Assembly (NCBI GenBank): GCA_022575985.1
Contig: JAKSXM010000288.1
Location: forward strand, 1,887,501-1,951,500
Direction of reading: 5' to 3'
DNA from: Anagrus nilaparvatae
Taxonomy: Eukaryota; Arthropoda; Insecta; Hymenoptera; Mymaridae
Length of the DNA: 64,000 bases
The translations under genes and the position numbers were made by a program. The notes beneath the pieces are model-generated. The model made no database searches, had not been told where the DNA came from, and saw nothing but the letters and a program-made list of their open reading frames with translations. The first letter of the stretch is position 1. Each line of letters begins with the position of its first letter. Positions 12,673-23,800 of the stretch are shown here, piece by piece.

Positions 12673-13906
12673 CAGTGCCAGGCGCGCACACAGAAAGTTT
12701 CGCTGGGGTAGGCTAATAATGATAAATTTTTTAAAATATATGAAAAAAATTAAAATATTTGTGAAAAAGATGCCTTGAAACAGTGTTTTTTTTAAGGAAA
12801 TTTTAGAACTGCGCAAATCACAAAAAGGGGAGGGGGAATGGGGAAAAAAGGGGGGAATACTAATTTTGCCTATTTATCATCAAGTTATGATTCTATGCTA
12901 TTTATTTACAAAATGTTATCTCTTTAAATTTTTAAAATGGTACCTCAAAAATTACTTTTTATTAAATTTATTGAACATGTAAATAGGTCAATATGAAGTG
13001 CATACAGTTTGGATTTTCGAGTCTCAGAATGTACTCCAAAGTATAATTTCTAAACATTTTTTAGTCCGCAACAAGTTTTTGACGTCAAAAACTATCCAAT
13101 TTTTGATATTTTTACCACTGAATTTAGCTCATAACTTTTTGCCTTAAAAAAATAATTCAAAATAACTGATTCCATCGTTTTTAGTGACCAAAAAAAATAC
13201 GAAATACCCCCCGAAATTTTATTTTTATGTTGCCTTTTAAGTTTAGTAGCTTTAGTCCCTCCCGACGTTCCTGCTGAGCCCATTTTCAAAAATCGAAAAT
13301 GCTTTGGCGCTGTCCAACGACTAAATATATTTAGATGCGGTTTACGTAGAACTTATTTTTTCATTAAATGACATCCAAAAACGCTTGAGCACCTTAAAAA
13401 ATCGAAAAGTCGATTTTTTTTTTTTGCAGTCTAGAAAGTATATATAAAAAAATAATTTTTCCCAGTTTTTAGCTTTTTAGAGCCAATCCTCTATATTTAA
13501 AACGATTTTTGTTTTTTAAAATTTTTTTAAATTTTTAATTTTTGAGAAATTTGTGTTCATTAATTCTTCTCGCAAACGCGTACTTTACACTAAAATTTGT
13601 TTAAATAAAATAAAAAGACGATTAAAAATTTTTTGGAAACTTTGGGCTTATACAAAATTTTTGTGGCCTATAGAACTCGTTTCTTTTAAAAATTAGAATT
13701 TTGGAAGCATTTTAGAATATAAAATATTTTGTATAAAAAATCAAAAAAATTTATATTTTAGGACTGCACAAACTAGGTTTTAGTACTGCACAAATTTTTT
13801 CAGAACTGCACTTTTTGTGTAGAACTGCACGTTAAAAAAATCACTGCCTTGAAAGGGTAGGCTACAGCCTAAGTAGCCTATAGCGTGAGTGCGCGCCTGA
13901 GTGCTG
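12673..13906. mobile_element. Small TIR element in LINE ORF1, split by a hAT insertion
   Basis: Inverted ends: CAGTGCCAGGCGCGCACAC at 12,673, and the reverse complement of CAGCACTCAGGCGCGCACTC ending at 13,906. A second inverted pair (GGGGTAGGCTA / TAGCCTACCC) lies further in. Without the hAT element at 12,781-13,846 only about 165 bp remain, a MITE-sized element. It interrupts the FP domain of the LINE ORF1. No clear target duplication was seen. Confidence 0.5.
12781..13846. mobile_element. Non-autonomous hAT element with 8-bp target duplication
   Basis: Starts CAGTGTTTTTTTTAAGG and ends with the reverse complement of CAGTGATTTTTTTAACG. Short subterminal repeats of the type GAACTGC occur near both ends. 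It is flanked exactly by the 8-bp direct repeat CCTTGAAA (12,773-12,780 and 13,847-13,854). CAGTG ends with 8-bp duplications are the hAT signature. No transposase is encoded; the minus-strand frame at 13,092-13,289 has no transposase motif. Its interior (about 12,975-13,740) is related to one half of the family B element at 19,788-20,580. Confidence 0.85.
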
Positions 13907-13999
13907 ACTTGGAAAGACGATAATTTATGACCAGTTTGTAATAATCTTGATTTTGTAGAATATTATTCTTCATTTTTAATTCCGAACCTCTATTATGTG

Positions 14000-15115
14000 G
14001 TATACCAGAAACTCTGCTCCTATAGCAATGAAATACCTATCAGCTACTTCTCTATCAGCCGTTTGACAATGTGCTGGTATGCCACTGATAACTATTTCCC
14101 TTGCAAAGAATTGCGTATCAAATGTTGATAGCGTAGCATGGATATTCTGTACATCAATTTCTTAACCTTGACAGCATTAAATGCCACTGTTGCTACTTTA
14201 TCAATTGAAAATAAATCATCATTTACTCCAGCTATAAATTCTCTGTTTAAACGTACCTCTGATTCTAGTTGTGTGCATTTATTTACCAAAGAGTTATAGC
14301 CCAACTGAAAAGTTTTGCATATAGTCTGAACATTTGAAATACCATTCATTATTTGTAGCAATTTTTTATCCATTGTTAAAGTAGCCCATGATGTTGATTG
14401 TGATAGATTTTGATTCATAAGATTATCAACTGTATCCAATGATTGGATTTAATCAGTCATTGGAAACATTATTGGTAAACCTAATGGTTTTATTACTCTT
14501 GCGATAGAATTTAAGACTTCTTAACTTTTAATGTTATTATTTGGTTGCTCATCTATTTGCATTGCATCCTCCAAATTCAAAAAATTAGAAGTAGTTATAG
14601 GCTGATTGGTGCCTTGATTTAAATTAGCAGAAGGTGATGAAGTGATTATAGGAGTATTAGAAGATGAAGTTTTAGTTGTTGTAAATGATTTAATATAGGA
14701 TGCTGTTGTACTTGTTGTAACAGATATTGATTTTGTTGGAATTGGTAGAGAAAGAGGCATTAATTTTAATGTAGTAACAGGTTGAGAATTTGACGAAGTA
14801 ATAGTTCTAGTAGTTGGTAAAGAAGTAGATTGAATATGTGTCTGCGTAATTGATTGTGAACCTGTTCCGGTGAGATTCATATTTAATAAAGAGTTTGGAG
14901 AACTTGTTTGTATCGCTGTAGTAGAAAGATTCGAGATAGATTCATCTGAGAGATATGCACTGCAATTTTGTAAAGGACGTTTTTTATCAAAATTTGCAGC
15001 TGTATTTGAACTTGATTGACTTAATTTTGAATCGAATATTTTAATGGCCGCACGACAACAAGTGTCAAATGCAAATGTTTGTACATATAATCGAGCACAA
15101 CTTATGTGATAGTTT
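14000..15115 (-). pseudogene. LINE ORF1, N-terminal part (zinc finger, Ser/Thr-rich linker, coiled coil)
   Basis: Reading the minus strand from about 15,115: a zinc-finger-like segment (YHISCARLYVQTF then a C-C pair) resembling the PHD-type finger of CR1 ORF1 proteins. Next comes a long Ser/Thr/Asn-rich linker (open frame 14,880-14,521), then after a stop a helical, coiled-coil-like frame (14,439-14,092). This is followed in another frame by REIVISGIPAH (about 14,085), the start of the FP-type nucleic-acid-binding domain common in insect LINE ORF1 proteins. Several stops and frame changes show it is dead. The FP domain resumes beyond the inserted DNA elements. Confidence 0.6.
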
Positions 15116-15119
15116 TTTT

Positions 15120-17515
15120 TGCCATTTTTTCTGTTAATTCAAATAAAATTAGCATAAACTAATCCAGTTTAATTAATCCAATTTAAAAAGAAAAATGAGC
15201 TCATTGGCCAACTTACAAAGGTGATCCTGAAATCATATTGTAAATGACTGTGCTTAAATTAAAAATTAAAGCGGTGTAAAAGTTAGACTTCACAGTATGT
15301 ATGAATAAAGCTCAGTTTTTCTAGGCAAAGAAAAGGTTTCAAATTTTAAAGATGATTTTTTGAATACAAAAGTTATTTCATAATATTAAGGGCAATTGCC
15401 CAATAAAAAAATTTTTAGATTTTTTATTAAATTCTTTTTTGCAATTAAAAAAAAAATAAACCGGGAATTAGCCCTATTAAAATAAATTAAATACCTATAT
15501 TTATTTATAAAAATATCATGCAAATTTATGCATAAAATACAAAAAGATTTATTTAAAAAAACAAACAAAAAATCATACATAAACGTATAACATTTTAATA
15601 TACATCTTGTTTATAAAATTCCCATGTCGGAATAACTCGAGTTACTATACATATAGTATTATAATAATAAAAAGGTCAAAGAAATAAGAAATAATCTTAT
15701 ATATTTATATATAAATACAACAAACAAAATAAACAAAACAAAAGGAAAATACTACAAATATACTAATAGTAAAAAAAAAAAATAGTATTATAATGTAAAG
15801 TAGAATAATGAAAGAAAAAAAAAATACCTACTTGCATAGAAATTTTTTTTTCAAAATAAAACGGAAACATAAGAGAGACGAAAGAAAAGATAATACGCAA
15901 CGTAAAAAAGGTAATCGGGAGTGAAATCCTATTGCGTCCTGTGGGAGAACAAACGAGATGATATTATTTTTTACTTTTATATGTATAAATATCTATAACA
16001 TATATATTCATAAAAAATGCTATATTTTTTTATTTTATATATATGCCAAAAACATCTATATATGAAAAAAAAAATCAATAATTTTTACATTATACTTTAT
16101 CAAAAGTTATGCTCGTTATTACCTTCATTTGTACCGGATGTTAATATAATGTGCATTTTTATATATTCACTAATATCTTAATAAATGTTATTTGATAACG
16201 AGTTAATATGATATCAAACTTTTTATAAAAAATATTAAATAACATTTAAAATTTATTGTTTAAAATAGATCTGTAAGTTATTTTTAGAAATCTTTATAAA
16301 TTCAATTTATTAAACCCAATCAAATCAACGCCAAAGGTAGCAGTGGATCCCCTGAAATATCAAAAAGATTCTGATTTTTGGGGTAATCATTACTCGATTA
16401 TGATCTGTTTATACCAAAAATATAAATTACATCCCAACTTTTTAAAGCATCATAATAAAGAATTTTTGACATTTTTTACATGAAGATAGCTGAATGTTCA
16501 GTTAAACGTCACTTCTTTCGATAAATATGCTGACATTATAAAATAAAGGATTTAGTAGTTGAAGGATATGTATAAAGAAAGCTTGTAAGATAGAAAAGCA
16601 TTTTATATATTCTGGATCTAATAGTAAAAGATAGAAGAAGAAAAAAGGCGAGTAACTGAGATAAACGAGTATGTTTTCAATAGATTGACAGGTTGAAAAA
16701 AAAAGAAGTTTGCTGCCTAACGAAAAAAGGCACCCAAATGACATGCCTTAAATTTTTATGTCTATATAGACTTAAAATGGGAAATTTACTTTATAACGTA
16801 TAAATGAATGAATTTATTTGAAATATTATTTTCTAATTATTAATTGTAATATTATAATTCCATGCTTCATTTTCATGATTACATAATAATGGAATCTGCC
16901 TAAAATATGTAAAAATTTTAAATATGATTACGATAAATAGGGTTTTACATTGGTATTTACTACAAGCTACTACTTTGGAGAAAAGTTAACTGTTTCCAGT
17001 CTCAAGGAGAAAGTCAATCAAAATAATATTTTTATTTATTTTTTTAAACTATAATTTATAAATTTAAAAATACATATAAAATTATTTCCACATGGAATAA
17101 CTTATTTCAAACATGAATCTATACCTATTATATATAAAATTTTAAAACAAACTTAAAACTATTACCTTTTTTATTAATCTATTAATTACAATAATAAAGA
17201 ATTTGTTTGATTGATTTTAGAAAAGCTTATTTTCACGAAATTTTTTCATGCTGTTTTGCTTGAATCAATTTTATCTTTTATTTTTATTAGTATTTTATTA
17301 AAACTTGAAATAGCATTAACTACTTTATTGGTCAATAAATTTGACCAATAATGAATTTGGATTTTCTAGGCTCAATTGTTTTGGTTCTAATATTTTTCTT
17401 CGGTTTTCATTCGTTTATTAGATAATTTATTTTATATTTTATATTAGTTTAATAGTGTATATGTTTTCAGATAGTACTCATTTTTTCAAATTTTTCACTA
17501 CAAAACTTATTTTTA
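15120..17515. other. AT-rich DNA, nothing recognised
   Basis: Long AT-rich stretch. The minus-strand frames at 15,386-15,580 and 16,502-16,744 are Phe/Leu/Ile-rich without a family motif or supporting splice structure. A slightly more GC-rich patch at about 15,900-15,960 has no coding signature. Confidence 0.5.
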
Positions 17516-17518
17516 AAT

Positions 17519-17600
17519 TTATAATAATAATAATAATAATTATCTTTATTTAGCTATCACAAAAATAGTACACTCTCAATATTTTACATACATTTGTAAA
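17519..17600 (-). repeat. LINE 3' tail with (TAA/TTA)n microsatellite
   Basis: A run of ATA/AAT triplets is followed by TTATCTTTATTTAGCTATCA and a stretch containing AATAGTACACTCT. The minus-strand reading is a 3'-UTR end closing in a TTA-type microsatellite, as in CR1/Jockey-like LINE tails. The same tail, with its own 22-bp target duplication, is at 42,830-42,924. Confidence 0.5.
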
Positions 17601-19476
17601 TATACATGCATAATAATTATGAAATTAGATTGATTTTAAATACATAGATATAAAATTTAAATTTATATAATAAAACAACAAAATTAAAGAAAAGTTAGAC
17701 AGTTTTGACAATATATTATTTGTGTATGAAAAGAGCGACCCAAATTACCTACTGAGAGAGTTTTACAGCCCAAAATATTCAATCATTTATTTAGTTGTAA
17801 AACTCACCCCCTTGCTTACTACGGACACCCCCAGGGAGGTTTGTAATGGAAAATACACGAATATTTGATTTTTTACCATCTTTTAGAAGTCCAAGCAATT
17901 ATTTTTAATGCCAAATAAAAAGTTTTTTGCTTTTGGGAACATACCACTTTAGGAGTTGTTATCTCATTTCGTAGAGGTTGTAGGTGAAAACAGACTCCGA
18001 AAATGAAAAGAACGACCCAAATTACCTCCTAAATGGGTTTTTCGGACTAAAATATACAGTTTTTATTACCAAAAAATGCAAGTGTCCAAGAACTGTCGGT
18101 TGGGCATTAATAGGTTAAAGTGGAATACTTCAAGAAGTAATATCCCATGCTCAGCTAAATTTGAGACGTTCCTATTTTAAAAAATTACCTGCACCTACTT
18201 TGTTTAATAACGATTATTTTGAAAAAATTGAAGAATAATTACCAAAAAAAATTTTCAATTACATAAAATGCAATGTTAAAGGGTTTGTCCCGTTGATTCA
18301 TTAACAACAGCGAGGATGTGAAAGCGCTTTTTAGCAATTGCTAGTGACAGTGTTATTGTATAATGTTTGAGTACTAGTGTAAATTGGAGTGAGCTCACCT
18401 ATGGTACAGGAGGTACGCGACCTCTCTTAAACTCCACGCCAACTTATTACCATCGAAAACCTACTAGTTTTTCTTTTTTTAACGGTTTTTAGAGCTTTTT
18501 TACGGGTTTTTCAAAAATGGTGGCTGAGAAGAGAAATTTGACCAAAAAATTTTAAATCAGCATAGCACCCTTCAAAATTTATAGAAAACCTTCAAATTCG
18601 GGGAATCATCTATTTTTAAGTTGTTTTATGGAAAAAAAAACCAAATTTCCTATTTCTGAGACCTGGCATATCATTTTGTGCTTTTTATCCATGGAATTAC
18701 CCAGCAGTATCATTGAAAATTTTAAGTATTTAGACCTTGAAAAACATTAAACTACAAAAAAATTTGAAAAAAAAGGTAATAAATGTTGTACAGTAAACAA
18801 TAAAAAAATATACAGTTCCCGTGAAAAACACCCATAAATGACATTGAAAAAGTACAGCATCAATATTTTCGAATTTATGCGTCGATTAAGAAATTTCCAT
18901 TTAATTACTAAGAACATAACTATCATGAGATAGTTTTATAATTTTTAATAATTTTTTAGTTTAATTCAGTTCTGACATTATTTATATTTATACTCTGCTA
19001 ACTACTTAGCCTCCTTATAAGGAGGGATTATAATGCAGACAAGACCGTTATAGTCTTATTTTAATAAAGTTTCAACTGTATTTCAACTTATTTTGTAGTA
19101 TTAATTATTAGTGAAAAGTAAGACCAAGCCATTTTTATTACCTGTGAATTTAAAAAAATGATTGTAACATTTTCTTACATAATAAAATTGTTAAATTAAA
19201 ATATCTTTAACGCAAATCTCTCTAAATCAACGAGTTACGGAGTTTTAAATAATCACGCTGCTATAGTAGTTTGAACAAGTTCCTAAGGAGGTATATTTGG
19301 AAAATGCTGCAACACATCATGGAAACTTGGGTGAAAATTAAAGTTTTTAGGAGGTGGGGAGTCAATTCGACTTAGAATAATTTAGGTTTGTGGACTCAAA
19401 ATAATTCAGCTGTAGGGACTTTGAATAATTTGGTATATTATAAATCTGTTGCAGGTCAATACGTTCTATATACATA
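17600..19476. other. Repeat-derived AT-rich DNA
   Basis: No gene. At 17,730-18,060 two direct copies of a GCGACCCAAATTACCT(A/C)CT-type segment sit about 270 bp apart. At 19,330-19,440 there is a short degenerate series of (A/G)GGACTTNGAATAATTT-like units, which also occurs at 24,200-24,310 and 53,280-53,480. These look like fragments of dispersed repeats. Confidence 0.45.
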
Positions 19477-19780
19477 AGCCTGGAAGTTATTTTGATAACT
19501 TGCTTGGATTTTCAATTACTGGGTAAAGAAAGTTGACAATTACCAAAAATATAAGATTCCCAAAATTATAGATCATTTAATCACTCATAAGTAATGCCAC
19601 CAAATACATTGGCTCTTATGGAACCAAAAAGTTTCTCCATAAGAGCCCATATATTTGGTACTAATACTTATAAATGATTGAATGAACTATAATTTTGGGA
19701 ATCATATTTTTTCGGTAATTGGCAACTTTTTCACTAAGTAATCAAATATGCAAGCAATTTTTTAAAATAACTGCCAGGCT
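19477..19780. mobile_element. Foldback MITE (family A: AGCCTGG ends)
   Basis: A 304-bp imperfect full-length palindrome. The left end reads AGCCTGGAAGTTATTTTGAT and the right end is its inverted form ending CCAGGCT. The arms meet near 19,628 with strong matches on both sides (e.g. GATTCCCAAAATTATAG and GGCTCTTATGGA). Another copy is at 60,666-60,959. No coding capacity. Confidence 0.8.
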
Positions 19781-19787
19781 AATATAT

Positions 19788-20580
19788 GGGTCAATCTTCG
19801 TGATAGTTTGGATTTCCGAGTCTCAAAATGTACTCCAAAATATATTTATTCGTAAGTATACATAAAAAAAAAACAATTTCCCCCAATTTTTAGCCTTCTA
19901 GAGACAATACTCGATTTATAACAGCGATTTTGGTTTTTCTCAATTTTTAAAAATTAAAAATTTTTGAAAATAGTTTATTCTAATTTTTCTCGCAATCGCG
20001 TACTTTACAGTAAAAATTTTTTTCCTCACGATACCCTTTAGGAAGTTTCCCGTAGAATTTGATTCTTGGGACAAAATTTTTTTGAACTACCAATCCATTT
20101 TAGCTAAAAATTACAATTTTGGCAGCAATTTAAGAATTGGTTATTTTTGGCCAAATATGTCTATTTGGCTTACTGACTATAACGGTAAGAGAATTAAAAA
20201 AGCAGTTGACGGGGAATAAAAGGTGGTACTTACACACAAAAAATGACTAGGTAAAAAAATGGGTCCAACCGGAAGGTTTTTGGTTGGCTTACAAGGTAGC
20301 AGCGTCATTTATAATATAGCCTAAAAAACCCAATCTTATAGTATAGAACCCTGCTAGGAGGTATAATATTTTATAATATTTTAATATTATAATATTTTAT
20401 AATAGAATATTTTCAAAAATTGAGAAAAACCAAAATTGCTGTTAAAAATCGAGAATTAGCTTTAGAAGGCAAAAAATTGGTGAAAATTGTTTTTTTCATA
20501 TATACTTTTGAACAAATAAATTTTGGAGTACGTTTTCAGACTCTAAAATCTAAACTATATACACTTCATAAATATTGACG
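19788..20580. mobile_element. TIR element (family B)
   Basis: Inverted arms of about 180 bp. The left arm begins GGGTCAATCTTCGTGATAGT and continues GGAGTCTCAAAATGTACTCC-like; the right arm ends with the inverse, ...CATAAATATTGACG. Inner parts of the arms also pair (AGCGATTTTGGTTTTTCTCA versus its inverse near 20,420). The interior has no ORF. It lies between two other inverted-repeat elements with almost no spacing. Confidence 0.7.
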
Positions 20581-20588
20581 TATATTCA

Positions 20589-20753
20589 CTGTAAAAATTT
20601 ATGCATTAAAAATTACTAACGGGTAGTAAATTCACAAACATCGTTTGTAAATTTATAATCGTGTAATTAACTTCACTATCGTGTTAGTAAATTTACTAAC
20701 ATGATTATAAATTTACCTTACGTTAGTAATTTTTAATGCAAATATTTTTACAG
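20589..20753. mobile_element. Small foldback MITE (CTGTAAAAAT ends)
   Basis: About 165 bp, beginning CTGTAAAAATTTATGCATTA and ending with the inverted form ...AATATTTTTACAG. The arms contain TAAAAATTACTAACG and pair over nearly their full length. It ends 30 bp before the stop of the odorant receptor gene, so it sits in or next to its 3' UTR. A similar short element is in intron 3 of the receptor (46,136-46,230). Confidence 0.7.
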
Positions 20754-20783
20754 ATATATATATAAATGTTAGCATAATTTCTT

Positions 20784-20846
20784 TTAACACGGCTCGGTAT
20801 AAAACGTTGTAAAAAATTTCAAATACAACTTTTTTATTTTGATAAC
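20784..20846 (-). CDS. Odorant receptor exon 9 (last, tentative)
   Basis: Twenty codons plus TAA after a CATATATAG acceptor, 143 bp beyond exon 8. The peptide VIKIKKLYLKFF... has the V/L-x-K-x-x-x-x-Y-(L/F) pattern of many receptor ends, but is short and weakly conserved. A nearby AG could give a different last exon. Confidence 0.5.
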   Translation of the reverse strand, partial: VIKIKKLYLKFFTTFYTEPC

Positions 20847-23800
20847 CTATATATGCAGGAAAACATTTTAAGTTGAACTGCTTACTAAGATATATTGTTT
20901 AATTTGAAATAAATTTACGGCGTAATTAATTGCCCTTATATAATTAATTTAAATATTTTCTCTTTTGAAAATTGTAAACAAAATCTTACCTTAACGAAAT
21001 TTTTCATACTTGCTTCAAAAATACTAAAGTCTAACTTAAGTGGTTTTCGCATTCTCGTAAGCATTAGAAGAATTATTTTTTTGGTTTCAAGTGAAGCTTC
21101 AATCCAATTTGAATCATAACTATATTAAGCAAATGTATAAGAAAATAATAATAATTAAATAATTAAATTAATATTTGAAAATTTTCTTACAGGTTATTAA
21201 ATAGTGATTCACTTGCGTTTAGAATTGTTTGAGAATTCAAAAAAAGACAACTAATAATAAATAATATTGCAAAAAAAGATCCAGCGAATTTAATTGTTTC
21301 ATTTATACCTCCTTTTAATAAAATAGTCTAAAATAAAATAATATTTCTAAATTTTAATTACTTTTTTATATTTCTAAGTCGACATTTACGAACACTTGTC
21401 TTCAGTATATACTTGATAATATTATAACGTGACCACGAAATCATGGAGTTGTGATTATAAGCCAAAGTGTAGTTAGAAAAAGCGAAAAATAAATTATGGG
21501 ATTTTAATGATTTTATGTGTTCTCTCGATTGGTAAGTTCAAAATTTTGGTACGGCTTACCAGTTTTCCAGAAAAAGAAAAATTTTCACCAAAAAAACGAA
21601 AAGGGTCAATTTTTTTTATTAATATTTTTAAAAATGCATAAAAAATAATATTCCACCGATTAGTTTTAATTAATATTGCATATTTTTTAAAATATCTCAA
21701 ATTAAAGTTTTAAATTTTTAATCATTTTTGAAAATGGTAATATTACCTTCTGAAAGGTAAGCCGGCTAAGTTCAGACGATATAATATCATATAGGTTAGT
21801 AGGATTTAAAAAATAAATAAACTATATAGCACTATAGTTTTTCTGCTACTCTAATTCTCGATAACCGCATAAGGAAAATATTTCGGGGTTATTTATTTAT
21901 TTGTATTTTTTATTTATTATAATTGTATAATAGTTTATTTAATTAAATGAGCGCATAAAGGAATATTTTTTCTGCAAATAAAATCATGTTTTCTCACATT
22001 ATTTTGTAAATTAAAAGATCCTAACCTACCAAATAATTTTACAGCAACAAAAATTTTTGCAAGCAAATTTATTAAATTGAACTTAGATACCAGGAAATAA
22101 ATTAACAATTATGCACAAATATCTATTTATTTAATAAGACTATCTGCTAAGAAATTATAAATTTATTGTGAGGAATTAAAATTTATTTTTCAATTTGCGA
22201 TTGGCTATGGTAAAAGTTGGAAAAGAGCCAATAAACAAGACAATCGCAGTTAATTTTAAGTTTAAGTTTCTTTTATTAGGCACTTTTGATACCGACTATT
22301 TATTGAAAGATTAAAATAAAATAATTTTAGTACCCAAAGAGAAACGCCTTAAAAGGGGGTAGTTTCATGTTCAAGTTTCATGATCAAGATTGCTGATCAA
22401 GTTTACGTTCATTGCGTTGCGGCTAGCTTGCAGTTGTGACCCCGATTTTATGGAGTTGGTAGAATCACCCAAAGGATATTAACTTTTGCGCGACGTAACC
22501 GATCGAGAAACTCAGATTGCTAAGCTCCGATCGAGAAACTACAATCGACCAACTTCTCTGCTTGCCCCGTGCAATAAGCTTGCGTATACCTTCTTGCTAA
22601 GCATTCAGGAGAACCCTGCTTGCTAAGCATTCAAAAAATCCCTACTGCTTAGCATTCAGGAAATCCTGTTTGCTAAGCATTCAGGAAATTCTTAATTGCT
22701 AAGCATTGAGGAAAAGCCTGATTCCTAAGCATTCAGGAAATCCTTTTTTCATAAGCATTGAGGAAGTTCCTGATTGCTAAGCATTCAGGAGAACCCTGCT
22801 TGCTAAGCATTGAGGAAAAGCCTGATTGCTAAGCATTCAAGAAATGCCAGATTGCTAAGCATTCAGGAAATCCTGATTGCTAAGCATTCAGGAAATCCTG
22901 TTTGCTTAGCATTCAGGAAAGCCTGTTTGCTAAGCATTCAGGAAATTCCTGATTGCTAAGCATTGAGAAAAAGCCTGATTGCTAAGCATTCTGGAAATCC
23001 TGTTTGCTTAGCATTCAGGAAGTTCCTGACAGGATTTCCTGAATGCTTAGCAATCAGGGTTTTCCTGAATGCTTAGCAAGAAGATATATGCAAGCTTATT
23101 GCTCGGGGCAATCAGAGAAGTTGATCAGCAAGTTTAATCATGAAACTTGAACATAAAACTACCCTCTTTTAAGGCGTTTCTCTTTGAGTACTAAAATTAT
23201 TTTATTTTAATCTTTCAATAAATAGTCGGTATCAAAAGTGCCTAATAAAAGAAACTTAAACTTAAACTTAACTGCGATTGGCTTGTTTATTGGCTCTTTT
23301 CCAACTTTTACCATAGCCAATCGCAAATTGAAAAATAAATTTTTAATTCCTCACAATAAATTTATAATTTCTTAGCAGATAGTCTTATTAAATAAATAGA
23401 TATTTGTACATAATTGTTAATTTATTTCCTGGTATCGAAGTTCAATTTAATAAATTTGCTTGCAAAAATTTTTGTTGCTGTATAATTATTTGGTAGGTTA
23501 GGATCTTTTAATTTACAAAATAATGTGATAAAACATGATTTCATTTGCAGAAAAAATATTCCTTTACGCGCTAATTTAATTAAATAAACTATTATACAAT
23601 TATAATAAATAAAAAATACAAATAAATAAATAACCTCGAAATATTTTCCTTATGCGGTTATCGAGAATTAGAGTAGCAGAAAAACTATAGTGCTCTATAG
23701 TTTATTTATTTTTTAAATCCTACTAACCTATATGATATTATATCGTCTGAACTTAGCCGGCTTACCTTTCAGAAGGTAATATTACCATTTTCAAAAATGA

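Larger units (their letters stand above)
11430..15115 (-). mobile_element. CR1-like LINE relic, composite and internally deleted
   Basis: Minus-strand pieces of one non-LTR retrotransposon lie in the expected 5'-3' order: ORF1 N-terminal part (15,115-14,000), ORF1 C-terminal part (about 12,670-12,410), endonuclease (12,286-11,966) and the end of the reverse transcriptase ORF (11,945-11,430). The middle of ORF2 (most of the endonuclease-RT join and the RT palm) is missing, so an internal deletion brought the pieces together. ORF1 is split by a nested pair of DNA elements (12,673-13,906). CR1-like placement rests on the zinc finger plus FP-type ORF1 and the LGV...TLHRL C-terminal ORF2 motif. 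A Jockey-group element is the alternative. Confidence 0.7.

Noticed and set aside
22590..23085. CRISPR-like array of short palindromic repeats
   Set aside because: Units are about 25 bp in direct succession with no unique spacers, they sit inside the arms and centre of a foldback element, and the DNA is eukaryotic. It is a minisatellite.
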